Positions 36,018-44,068 of a stretch of DNA of 64,000 bases are shown here, piece after piece. A program made the translations under genes and the position numbers. Each line of letters begins with the position of its first letter. Within the stretch, counting starts at the first letter, position 1. The notes beneath the pieces are model-generated. The model saw only the letters and a list, made by a program, of their open reading frames with translations, made no database searches and had not been told where the DNA came from. Origin of the DNA: Paenibacillus allorhizosphaerae (GTDB lineage: Bacteria > Bacillota > Bacilli > Paenibacillales > NBRC-103111); NCBI RefSeq assembly GCF_910594985.1, contig NZ_CAJVCE010000027.1, positions 22,491-86,490 on the forward strand, read 5' to 3'.

Positions 36018-36023
36018 TATAAT
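36018..36023 (+). promoter_or_regulatory. -10 element of the membrane AraC gene
   Basis: TATAAT lies 53 bases before the TTG start at 36076. A TTACAA at 35992 is 20 bases upstream, which is too far for a good -35, so activation may be needed. Confidence 0.4.
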
Positions 36024-36075
36024 AAGGGATAGCCCGGCGAATCACCAGACTTTTGGGAAAAGGAGCGTGGATTTC

Positions 36076-38355
36076 TTGAACTGGCACCGGATGAAAAGAC
36101 AATCGTTGTTCATGAAAATTTTCCTCAGCTTCTTGTCTATCATATTGCTGTTTGTATCGTTTCACATGATTTCGTTTCGCTTTTTTACGAGCGGCATTCA
36201 AACCGAGATCATCCAATACAACCGGCTTATTCTAAAAAATTCGGCCGAGCGGTATCAGACCCATTTTTCCCGGCTCAAAACGCTGCTGTTCGGTATATAC
36301 AACGATGAGAAGCTGGTCGCGTTCAACAGGCAAATGGTTATGCGGCCCGATCACGACGTCAATTTTTGGCAAGCCGGCGACATTTTGAAAATGCTGCGTT
36401 CCCACGCCTACAATCCGGTGTACTATTTGGACAATCTGCTCATTTATTTCGATAAACCATCTTTTGTCATCGAAAAAGAAGGAACCAGCGAGTCGGCGAT
36501 GTTTTTTACCAATTTTTATAAAAATGCACATTATTCCGATGCGTACTGGGAAGCACAGTTTGAACGCGGCATAGGCTACAAGATGCATTCCGCGGAAAAG
36601 TTTGCGATCAAGACGCTCAATTCGGAAACGGACCGGCAGCTTATTCCGATCTCGTTCCGGGTGCCGCCGGGCAACTACCAAATGATCGCGCTGCTCGACG
36701 CTTCCAGCATGATGCAAGCCTTTTACGGCGGGAATGAGGAGAATAACCAGCGGTTCATGATCCTGAACGAGGACGGCTCCGTGCTGTATCGGTCTTCAGA
36801 CGAGATTACGGTCGGCGAGCTGCCTGCCTTCGAGTCCGGCCAAGACTATAAGCTGGCGGGGGACTTTTATTATTTTATCGATAAAGACAATGAATCCAAG
36901 CTTACTTATGTGACGGCGGTACCGTATGCGGACATTGCTTCCCAGGTATCGAAGCTGAATTATACGATGTATGCCATTTTGGCGGTTTCGATTTTGATCG
37001 GCGTAGCGGCGTCTTTGTTTTTCAGCAGAGGGATTCATCGGCCGTTCAAGCAAGTCGTCGCTTCCATCCTCCACCGCAAGCCGGAAATGGTACCGAGCAA
37101 AATTCAGGAATTCGATCTGATCCATAAGGAGCTTTACGGGCTGATCAAGGAAAAGGAAGAAATACATAACGACCTGCTGAATAAAAAATCGCTTCTGACT
37201 AGTTACGGCTACATCACCAAACTGAAATCGATCAATTCGGACATTAACGAATGGAAAGACATTATGGTGAAAGAAGAGCCCTATGTCATCGTCATGTACC
37301 AGCTTCACTTTCGGATGCTCGCAGGTTCGGAACAGCCGATGGATCCGGACCGGGCTGCGTACTATATCCGGGAATATATTCAAGTGCTGATGACGGAAAA
37401 TTTTCCTTCGTCGCATACGTTTCAGATGGAGAATAATCAGATCTTATCGTTTGTGACGGTCGGCGAAGACAACGCAGGCAGCCTGCATGAAGCGCTGCAT
37501 CTGCTCAAACGCATATTGGACCGCGATAAGGAGCTGCTGCTCGTCGCGATTGCGGTCAGCCCGGTATACCGGCATTCATCGCAGTTCAACGAAGCGTACC
37601 GGCAAGTGCTGGACATGGTGCAGCAGGCGAAGCCGGGGGATGAAACCCAGATCATTACCGAGCATGCGCCGGCAACCGCTCATTTTGCGTTTACGCCGCT
37701 GCAGGAGCAGGAGCTGTACGCGGGCCTGCAGGCAGGCAACGTCGCGGCGTGCGGTCTACTGATCGACCGGATGCTGGATCAGATGGCCAAGAAGGAAGCA
37801 AGCCTCCTTCAATACCGCCGTTTCGCGGAAGGCATCGCGGAGCGCAGCTATCAGATGGTCGAGACGAGCGGGGCAGGCGCCGTCGAGACGCAGCAGCGCG
37901 AGTTTGAGATGCTGAAGCAGTGCTATACGCGGGAAGAGTTCAAGCAATTTTACGATCTGCTGTTTGCAGCATGCGCCGAGTTGATCCGCAGCCAGAAGAC
38001 GGAGAAGGATCACACGATCGAATTCGTCATGAAGTGCGTGGAAACCCGTTACGCCGAAGATATTTCGCTCGATATGCTGGCCGACAAGTTGAACTTGTCC
38101 GCAGCGTATTTGTCCGTCTATATTAAAGAAAAAACCGGCATGAACTTCAGCGATCACATTAATACCATTCGGATCCGCAAAGCGAAGCAGCTGCTGTCGC
38201 AAACAAACCTGATCATTCACGACATCAGTCTGCAGATCGGCTACCGGAACGTTACGTCGTTCAACCGGATGTTCAAAAAATTGACGGGAATGTCCCCCGG
38301 CGAATTCCGCAAAAATCAGGCGGCCCACAGCATGATGGATGAACTGTCGGGTTGA
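36076..38355 (+). CDS. Membrane-anchored AraC-family regulator
   Basis: This 759-residue protein has a membrane helix near 13-36 (SLFMKIFLSFLSIILLFVSF) and an extracytoplasmic domain of about 250 residues. A second helix lies near 296-316, followed by a cytoplasmic central region and a C-terminal AraC HTH pair (ISLDMLADKLNLSAAYLSVY and ISLQIGYRNVTSFNRMFKK). One-component membrane regulators of this build (YtdP/YesS type) typically control a neighbouring binding-protein/permease operon. TTG 36076 is the start because AAAGGAG (36059-36065) is 10 nt upstream; ATG 36091 is too far from it. It is divergent from the LipO-like binding protein and upstream of a GH95 enzyme. Confidence 0.87.
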   Translation: MNWHRMKRQSLFMKIFLSFLSIILLFVSFHMISFRFFTSGIQTEIIQYNRLILKNSAERYQTHFSRLKTLLFGIYNDEKLVAFNRQMVMRPDHDVNFWQAGDILKMLRSHAYNPVYYLDNLLIYFDKPSFVIEKEGTSESAMFFTNFYKNAHYSDAYWEAQFERGIGYKMHSAEKFAIKTLNSETDRQLIPISFRVPPGNYQMIALLDASSMMQAFYGGNEENNQRFMILNEDGSVLYRSSDEITVGELPAFESGQDYKLAGDFYYFIDKDNESKLTYVTAVPYADIASQVSKLNYTMYAILAVSILIGVAASLFFSRGIHRPFKQVVASILHRKPEMVPSKIQEFDLIHKELYGLIKEKEEIHNDLLNKKSLLTSYGYITKLKSINSDINEWKDIMVKEEPYVIVMYQLHFRMLAGSEQPMDPDRAAYYIREYIQVLMTENFPSSHTFQMENNQILSFVTVGEDNAGSLHEALHLLKRILDRDKELLLVAIAVSPVYRHSSQFNEAYRQVLDMVQQAKPGDETQIITEHAPATAHFAFTPLQEQELYAGLQAGNVAACGLLIDRMLDQMAKKEASLLQYRRFAEGIAERSYQMVETSGAGAVETQQREFEMLKQCYTREEFKQFYDLLFAACAELIRSQKTEKDHTIEFVMKCVETRYAEDISLDMLADKLNLSAAYLSVYIKEKTGMNFSDHINTIRIRKAKQLLSQTNLIIHDISLQIGYRNVTSFNRMFKKLTGMSPGEFRKNQAAHSMMDELSG

Positions 38356-38376
38356 AGCCGGAGCTGCCCGCAAGCC

Positions 38377-38425
38377 AAACCGTACGATTCAGAAGGAAAT
38401 CCCTTCGGTTCATGCGGTTTTTCCT
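38377..38425 (+). terminator. Probable terminator after the membrane AraC gene
   Basis: AAACCGTA and TGCGGTTT form an outer stem with one mismatch, enclosing an inner GAAGG/CCCTTC hairpin, and are followed by TTTCCTTTTT. Confidence 0.6.
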
Positions 38426-38559
38426 TTTTGATCGGTTGCAGCATCGGCTGGCAACAAGTCAGTATTGGACAAATGGAAGTTTGTTTTCATCATGGCTCCC
38501 GGCTTGGAACACGCTTACAATAAGTTAAGCGAACAATATGCTGTTTGGGGGATGAATAA

Positions 38560-40872
38560 ATGCCGACAACGGATTCAATGATGCAGGAAACGAAGTTATT
38601 TTACCGCAAGCCGGCCAAACGCTGGCTCCAGGCGCTTCCGCTCGGAAATGGGCGAATCGGAGCGATGGTTCACGGGCAAGTCAATCGCGAAGTCATTCAG
38701 CTCAATGAAGATACGGTGTGGACCCGGGGGCCGGAAAACCGAAATAACCCGGACGCGCTGAGCGCAATCGGCGACATTCGCCAGTTGCTCGCGGAAGGCC
38801 GCCTCGAAGAAGCCCACGATATGGCTGATATGGCTTTGATGGGCGTTTCCCGGCGGCAGCCGCCCTATCAGACGCTGGGCGAAATGAGTTTTTATTTCCC
38901 GGGACATGGAGACGGGGCTGCGGCAGACTATTACAGGGAGTTGGACCTCGCAACGGGTATTGCCAAAGTCGTCTACCGGATCGGCGATACCGTGTATACG
39001 AGAGAAATGTTTACGACGGCGGCTGATCAGGCGCTTATCGTAAGGTTGACGGCCGACAAGCCGAACCGACTCCGCTTCGGCGTCAATTTGTTTCGCAAAT
39101 TCGACGCGCTTACGGAAACGGCCGGCCCGGATACGGTCAGCCTGGACGGCCAGTGCGGCGCCTGGGGAACGAAATTTCACGTGCGGCTGAAGGCGATTGT
39201 CGAAGGCGGAGGCCGTTCAAGGACGCTTGGCGATCATATTTATGTAGAGGGCGCGGACGCCGTTACGCTGGTCATGACGGTATCGACCGATTTCCGGCAT
39301 GCGTTGTATCGCCAGCGGTGTGCGGAAGAGCTGGAACAGGCTAGCGGCAAGCCATACGAGACGCTCCGTGAAAGGCACATCGCCGAGTACCGTTCGTGGT
39401 TCGACCGGATGTCGCTGTCGCTCGCCGCAGAAGGGCAGGCGGAGTTCTCTCAAATCCCGACGGATGCACGTCTGGCCCGGGTGAAGGAAGGCTGCGAAGA
39501 CGTCGGGCTAATGGCGCTGTATTTCCACTATGGCCGCTATTTGCTGATCAGCAGCAGCCGGCCTGGCACGATTCCGGCCAACCTGCAGGGCATATGGAAC
39601 GACAGCTACGTCCCTTCCTGGGACTCCAAATATACGATCAATATTAACATTCAGATGAACTATTGGCCGACCGAGGTGTGCAACTTGTCGGACCTGCATT
39701 TCCCATTGTTCGATCATTTGGAGCGAATGCTGCCGAGCGGCCAGGAGACGGCACGCGTGCATTACGGCGCCCGCGGCTTCATGTGCCACCACAACACCGA
39801 TCTGTGGGGCGATACGGCGCCGACCGATTTCGCCCGGGCGGGCTTATGGCAGATGGGGGCGGCGTGGCTGTGCTTCCATTTGTGGGAGCATTACACGTAT
39901 ACGCTGGATCAGCGGTTTTTGGCAGAGCGGGCGTATCCGTTAATGAAGGAAGCGGCGCTGTTCATTCTCGACTTCATGTTCGAGGACGAGCAAGGGAAAT
40001 GGCATATCGGACCGACGGTGTCCCCGGAGAACATATATCGTCTCCCCGATGGTCAGACCGGCCGCATTTGCATGGATCCGGCGATGGATATCCAGATCGC
40101 GAGAGGGCTGTTTGAGCGCTGCATTCAGGCGGCCGAGCTGCTGCAAACGGATGAAGCGCTGCGCGGTGAATGGCGCGCCGCTTGCGACAAACTGCCGGAG
40201 CCGAAGATCGGTAAATACGGCCAGCTGCAGGAATGGGACGAAGATTACGAGGAAGTCGATCCGGGCCACCGCCATCTGTCCCATCTCTTCGGCGTATTCC
40301 CGGACGATCAGCTGTTTCGCAGCGAAAGCTGGTCGCGCGCGGCAAGAGTCGCCCTCGAACGCCGTTTGCAGTACGGAGGCGGGGGTACCGGCTGGAGTTT
40401 GGCGTGGATTGTCAGCCTGTGGGCGCGGTTTAAGGAAGGCGATCTCGCAAACGAGATGATCGCCAAGCTGCTGCGGACAAGTACGGCGGACAACATGCTC
40501 GATCTGCATCCGCCGCAAATATTCCAAATCGACGGGAATCTGGGCGCAACGGCAGGCATCGCCGAGATGCTGCTTCAATCACATGAAGGCGCGATCCGGC
40601 TGCTTCCGGCGCTCCCTTCCTCGTGGAAGCACGGCGCGGTGGCGGGTCTTCGCGCCAGAGGCGGGTTCGAAATATCGTTGGAGTGGAAGGACGGTGCGCT
40701 AGCAGCGGGGCAAATCCGCTCTTGCGCTGGGGGCCGCTGCAAGCTGCAGGCACCGATTCGGGTGGAAATCGTACATGGTGGGAACGTCGTCGCGGGCAGC
40801 GAGACGTCTTCCGATACGGTCGAATTTGCGACCGTCACTGGCGAAACGTACGAAATTCGGGTCCGCCCGTAA
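38560..40872 (+). CDS. GH95-family glycosidase (alpha-L-fucosidase/galactosidase-like)
   Basis: This 770-residue enzyme has the GH95 layout: N-terminal beta-sandwich with LPLGNGRIGAMVHGQVNREV and LNEDTVWTRGPENR, helical linker, and an (alpha/alpha)6 barrel with NIQMNYWPTEVCNL, FMCHHNTDLWGDTAP and QEWDEDYEEVDPGHRHLSHL. Glu558 in QEW is the likely general acid. The HHNTD segment (N412, D414) is at the spacing expected for the catalytic Asn pair of the bifidobacterial 1,2-alpha-L-fucosidase, with Asp in place of the second Asn if that alignment is right. There is no signal peptide, so it acts in the cytoplasm. Fucosidase versus L-galactosidase activity cannot be settled. A strong terminator follows. 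Confidence 0.9.
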   Translation: MPTTDSMMQETKLFYRKPAKRWLQALPLGNGRIGAMVHGQVNREVIQLNEDTVWTRGPENRNNPDALSAIGDIRQLLAEGRLEEAHDMADMALMGVSRRQPPYQTLGEMSFYFPGHGDGAAADYYRELDLATGIAKVVYRIGDTVYTREMFTTAADQALIVRLTADKPNRLRFGVNLFRKFDALTETAGPDTVSLDGQCGAWGTKFHVRLKAIVEGGGRSRTLGDHIYVEGADAVTLVMTVSTDFRHALYRQRCAEELEQASGKPYETLRERHIAEYRSWFDRMSLSLAAEGQAEFSQIPTDARLARVKEGCEDVGLMALYFHYGRYLLISSSRPGTIPANLQGIWNDSYVPSWDSKYTININIQMNYWPTEVCNLSDLHFPLFDHLERMLPSGQETARVHYGARGFMCHHNTDLWGDTAPTDFARAGLWQMGAAWLCFHLWEHYTYTLDQRFLAERAYPLMKEAALFILDFMFEDEQGKWHIGPTVSPENIYRLPDGQTGRICMDPAMDIQIARGLFERCIQAAELLQTDEALRGEWRAACDKLPEPKIGKYGQLQEWDEDYEEVDPGHRHLSHLFGVFPDDQLFRSESWSRAARVALERRLQYGGGGTGWSLAWIVSLWARFKEGDLANEMIAKLLRTSTADNMLDLHPPQIFQIDGNLGATAGIAEMLLQSHEGAIRLLPALPSSWKHGAVAGLRARGGFEISLEWKDGALAAGQIRSCAGGRCKLQAPIRVEIVHGGNVVAGSETSSDTVEFATVTGETYEIRVRP

Positions 40873-40929
40873 GCCGGGTATTCGTATCTGCATAGCTCGG
40901 CGCGAATCGGACACTGTTTTAATAGAGCC

Positions 40930-40964
40930 CACCCACCCTCGGGAACAAGGGTGGGTGTTTTTTT
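40930..40964 (+). terminator. Terminator after the GH95 gene
   Basis: CACCCACCCT and AGGGTGGGTG form a perfect 10-bp stem with an 8-base loop, followed by TTTTTTTG. Confidence 0.93.
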
Positions 40965-41006
40965 GTTTTTCGCATGAGTAGGAGAGAAAGCGTGCTGGAA
41001 GCGCAT

Positions 41007-41852
41007 TCAACGAAGTCGACGCTCTTGCTTGCGGAAGGAAGTGGGGGACGCGCCGTACCGTTTCTTGAATACGCGGTGGAAATAGGTGTAGCTTCCGAAG
41101 CCGCAGCTGTCGGCGATTTGCTCCAGCGTCATGGACGTATGCTTCATCCGTTCGACCGCGCCGGACAGCCGAACCTCGAGCGCGTACTGCATGATCGTTT
41201 TGCGGTAGCTTTCCTTGAAAAAATGCGAAGCGCGGGATACGCTGAGACGGACGTGGCGCGCGACATCCTCTATTTTAAACGGTGACTGCGCATGCTCCTC
41301 GATAAACTGCTTCATCCGCAGCGCCGTATACAGCCGATGACCGGAAGTGCGCGTATCCTCAACGGCCCGGTCGAGCGACAAGCAGAGCGCTCTCAACAAA
41401 TATTCGGACATCTCCACATTTTCTTCGTCCAGCCGGCGGTTTTCCTTAATGATCTGCCTCCATAGGGACAATACCGTTTCGTTGAGCTCGATTCGAATTT
41501 TAACGGGCTTTTCGGAACGGCCCCACCATTCGTCAATCCATGCGCCTTGGCAAAATAGGTAAAAATCGCCGCTTGCGATTTTCGGGCCGCTTCCGCCGAT
41601 TCGCAGCTCGTAGGAGCTGCCCGGCTTCAGCATAATCAAGTCGCCGGGCTCGACTTCGATTTCCTCGCCTTCAAGCCATACGGTGCACGTTCCTTCCGTC
41701 TGCAAGCGGAACAAGTAGCTGGGGAGGGCCGAATTTTTATTTCCCCGGACGCCGCGTTGGAGATGGAACGAATAACCGCAGAGCAATATGCTTTTCTTTA
41801 CAATATCACCATGAAAGTTAGCAGAATAGTTCATGTTTTGATTATATTGCAT
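41007..41852 (-). CDS. AraC-family transcriptional regulator (start uncertain)
   Basis: This reverse-strand regulator of up to 281 residues has a cupin-type domain (GTCTVWLEGEEIEVEPGDLI near 50-75) and a C-terminal AraC HTH pair (IEDVARHVRLSVSRASHFFK and IADSCGFGSYTYFHRVFKK). The open frame begins at ATG 41852, but a promoter-like TTGTCG-17-TATAAT has its -10 at 41841-41846, inside codons 3-4. Translation may therefore start further in, or from an almost leaderless message at ATG 41834. It is divergent from the binding protein at 41924 and shares the palindrome at 41864-41892. It is convergent with the GH95 gene. Confidence 0.85.
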   Translation of the reverse strand: MQYNQNMNYSANFHGDIVKKSILLCGYSFHLQRGVRGNKNSALPSYLFRLQTEGTCTVWLEGEEIEVEPGDLIMLKPGSSYELRIGGSGPKIASGDFYLFCQGAWIDEWWGRSEKPVKIRIELNETVLSLWRQIIKENRRLDEENVEMSEYLLRALCLSLDRAVEDTRTSGHRLYTALRMKQFIEEHAQSPFKIEDVARHVRLSVSRASHFFKESYRKTIMQYALEVRLSGAVERMKHTSMTLEQIADSCGFGSYTYFHRVFKKRYGASPTSFRKQERRLR

Positions 41853-41869
41853 ATTCCAAAAAACGACAA
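41841..41869 (-). promoter_or_regulatory. Reverse-strand promoter of the AraC gene
   Basis: On the reverse strand TTGTCG (41869-41864) and TATAAT (41846-41841) are 17 bases apart. The -35 coincides with the left end of the 29-bp palindrome, implying autoregulation. Confidence 0.6.
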
Positions 41870-41892
41870 CATGATTTAGTATGATATTGTCG
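41864..41892. promoter_or_regulatory. 29-bp operator-like palindrome in a divergent promoter region
   Basis: Arms CGACAACATGAT and ATGATATTGTCG match at 10 of 12 positions around the spacer TTAGT. It lies between the AraC gene and the binding-protein gene, overlapping the AraC -35, and ends about 30 bases before ATG 41924. Confidence 0.65.
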
Positions 41893-41923
41893 AATTCACT
41901 AGTGTGATTTGGGGGGGCAAAGA

Positions 41924-43246
41924 ATGAGTAATATTTTTAAAAAGCAGGCATGGATCGGATTGTCCGCACTTGTATTGTTGGCCGGCTGCGGAAGCGGCGG
42001 AGCGGGGGATACGAAGAACGGGGCTGCGCCGAAAGAAGATCTTTATAACAACGAGCCTGTGACGTTGACCTTTTATAACCATAATGCGGGGATTTTGGGA
42101 CAAGCCGACTTGGATTCGCTCGTTGGCGCTCCGGTAAAAGCGAAGTTTCCCAACATCACGGTTCAACTCGTAACCGGTACGAATCTGGACAAGATGATCG
42201 CGGCAGGGGAATTGCCCGACGTCATTCTCACAAGCAACTATTACTTGTTCGATCTGATGCAAAAGGATCTGGGCACCGACCTGAACGATTTGATCCGCCA
42301 GTATAAAGTCGATATGGGCAAGTTCGAGCCGGAAGCGGTCAATTTGCTGAAGAAGTTCGGGAAAAAGGGAGAAATCTTCGGCATTCCTTATGCGATGAAC
42401 TACGGCGTCACGGCGTATAACAAAGATATTTTCGACAAGTTCGCCGTTCCGTATCCGAAGGACAACATGACCTGGAACGAAATGATCAACCTGGCGAAGA
42501 ACGTAACGCGCATGGAGCAAGGCACGCAGTACGTCGGTCTCGATATGGGCGATCCGCAAGTATTAAGCCGCGCTTATTCGCTTCCTGTCGTGAACGACAA
42601 GCAGGATAAAGCGGTTCTTGCGAACGAAGCATACAAAAAGGTGTTCGGGCTTTACGAGCAGTTGTACCGCATTCCGGGCATCGTCGATCCGAAGAACAAA
42701 TACACCTACGGCATCGACTACTTCCTGAAAGACCAGAAGCTGGCAATTTATCCTTACTGGATCGCCAACCTGACTACCCGCCTGCCGCAGCTGAAAGAAG
42801 CCGGCAAAGATTTCAACTGGGATGTCGTTTCCTTCCCGTCATTCGACGACAAGCCTGGCTATGGCCGGGAAATCGACTTCCATCTGGCGATGGTGACGCC
42901 GACAAGCAAGAACAAGAAAGCTGCGTACGCCGCCATCCAATCGATGGTTACCGATGAAGCGCAAAAAACGATGAACAAAGGCATCCGTCTGACGATCTTG
43001 AAAGATCAGGAACTGAAAAAGCAGCATGCGAGCGATACCAAATTGTATGACGGTAAAAACCTGGCGGGCATCTTCAAGGCAAAGCCTGCGCCGCTGCCGG
43101 AGCCGACGCAGTTCGATATCAAAATTTATCCGTTCCTGAAGGAAGCGGCCAAAGGAATGGCCGCCGACAAAAAGGACGTCAATACCGTGCTTCGCGAAGC
43201 CGAAGAAAAGGCCGACAAATTTATTAAAGAAGAAGGCCTCAAGTAA
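41924..43246 (+). CDS. Extracellular solute-binding lipoprotein, orphan (paralogue of the 27109 gene)
   Basis: This 440-residue lipoprotein has lipobox LLAGC (Cys22). The family-1 core has EPVTLTFYNHNAGILGQADL, VPYPKDNMTWNEMINLAKNV and GIDYFLKDQKLAIYPYW. It shares long identical stretches with the binding protein at 27109, so the two are recent paralogues. ATG 41924 follows a run of seven G. There is no permease gene downstream; the next gene encodes an unrelated YqkE-like protein. The divergent AraC gene and 29-bp palindrome suggest substrate-responsive control. It may supply substrates for the nearby GH95 enzyme through a permease elsewhere. Confidence 0.88.
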   Translation: MSNIFKKQAWIGLSALVLLAGCGSGGAGDTKNGAAPKEDLYNNEPVTLTFYNHNAGILGQADLDSLVGAPVKAKFPNITVQLVTGTNLDKMIAAGELPDVILTSNYYLFDLMQKDLGTDLNDLIRQYKVDMGKFEPEAVNLLKKFGKKGEIFGIPYAMNYGVTAYNKDIFDKFAVPYPKDNMTWNEMINLAKNVTRMEQGTQYVGLDMGDPQVLSRAYSLPVVNDKQDKAVLANEAYKKVFGLYEQLYRIPGIVDPKNKYTYGIDYFLKDQKLAIYPYWIANLTTRLPQLKEAGKDFNWDVVSFPSFDDKPGYGREIDFHLAMVTPTSKNKKAAYAAIQSMVTDEAQKTMNKGIRLTILKDQELKKQHASDTKLYDGKNLAGIFKAKPAPLPEPTQFDIKIYPFLKEAAKGMAADKKDVNTVLREAEEKADKFIKEEGLK

Positions 43247-43295
43247 AACCGATGCGAACGGATGCGCGCCAACGTATAGAAACCTTAGAGGAAAC

Positions 43296-43305
43296 CTGCT
43301 ATAAT
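43296..43305 (+). promoter_or_regulatory. Extended -10 promoter of the YqkE-like gene
   Basis: TGCTATAAT (43297-43305) is an extended -10 with the TGn motif. The message would start near 43312 and carry GAGGTG before ATG 43329. Confidence 0.6.
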
Positions 43306-43328
43306 GTGGGGAAATCGAGGTGAACGCT

Positions 43329-43589
43329 ATGGTGAAGAAAAAGAAACCGGTCGTGCCGCAGCCGGCTGCCTCCCAAGAGAAACAGGCTACGCTGAAGGAT
43401 TTGCTGAATCCCGATATCGTTTCCAAGCTGAAAGCGCAAGGAGATGCGTGGAAAGCGGAGGAAGAGGCGAAGCGGGAAGAAGTGAAGAAGCGGGCGCAAG
43501 AGGCGCAAAAGGCGGAAAAGAAGCGGCTCGAGAACGATTTTGAGTATTTGCTTAACAATAGCAGCGCGGATTGGCGCAAACATAAGTAG
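43329..43589 (+). CDS. YqkE-like protein (DUF3886)
   Basis: This 86-residue, highly charged protein starts VKKKKPVVPQ, has TLKDLLNPDIVSKLKAQGDA, then a long coiled-coil-like Lys/Glu/Ala helix (WKAEEEAKREEVKKRAQEAQ), and ends LNNSSADWRKHK. The TLKDLL-x-KLKA segment and C-terminal DW are the features I associate with the YqkE/DUF3886 family of Bacilli; its function is unknown. ATG 43329 is chosen because GAGGTG overlaps the in-frame GTG at 43320. It has its own extended -10 promoter and a shared terminator with the convergent gene. Confidence 0.8.
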   Translation: MVKKKKPVVPQPAASQEKQATLKDLLNPDIVSKLKAQGDAWKAEEEAKREEVKKRAQEAQKAEKKRLENDFEYLLNNSSADWRKHK

Positions 43590-43602
43590 CGCGGAACGAC
43601 AG

Positions 43603-43641
43603 AGAGTCCGTTTCAGGGGAAGCCTGAGACGGACTCTTTGG
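43603..43641. terminator. Bidirectional terminator between convergent small genes
   Basis: AGAGTCCGTTTCAGG and CCTGAGACGGACTCT form a 15-bp stem with one G-T pair and loop GGAAG. A short T/A tract flanks either side. Confidence 0.8.
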
Positions 43642-43642
43642 T

Positions 43643-43993
43643 TTATTTCGCCAGTCTTTTTCTTAGCCCGAACAATCCGAGCAGCCCCAGCAGGCCGAGC
43701 CAGCTCCAGCCGGAGCGCTTGGCCGCCGCTGCTTGATATACAGCCGGCTCGTCCCCCGTCGCTCCCCAGCGGCCTCCCGTTATACCTGTCGGATCGGCAA
43801 GCGGAGCTGTCCCGCTTTGATTCGAAAGAAGCGATCTTTCGAATGGATGCGACATGATCGTTTTGGAAAAGCTGACTTGATCGGCGTTTGTCGGATTCGT
43901 AGCTGTTGGGTCGACCGTGCTTTCGGCATGAGCGGACGGCATGGCGCCCATACCGAAGACCAGTGCAAGAAGCAGCGTTAAGCAAGCTTTCAT
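43643..43993 (-). CDS. Small exported protein with Trp/Gly-rich C-terminal helix (WGxxGxxG-like)
   Basis: This 116-residue protein has a signal peptide (MKACLTLLLALVFGMGAMPS, cleavage likely after AHA at 23) and a hydrophilic Ser/Thr/Asn-rich middle. The C-terminal tail SGWSWLGLLGLLGLFGLRKR combines a hydrophobic Gly/Leu helix with a basic end, the tripartite form of bacterial C-terminal sorting tails. ATG 43993 has GGAGG 8 nt upstream. It resembles the WGxxGxxG-CTERM proteins of Bacilli, though the W and G spacing is not exact. It would be membrane-anchored or processed at the surface. No sorting protease is nearby. Confidence 0.72.
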   Translation of the reverse strand: MKACLTLLLALVFGMGAMPSAHAESTVDPTATNPTNADQVSFSKTIMSHPFERSLLSNQSGTAPLADPTGITGGRWGATGDEPAVYQAAAAKRSGWSWLGLLGLLGLFGLRKRLAK

Positions 43994-44068
43994 TGACCAT
44001 GCCTCCATGCGAGAAAATAAGCAATTTCTCTTATGATTTCACAGCGCTGCGTGCAATATGCTCCCGGC

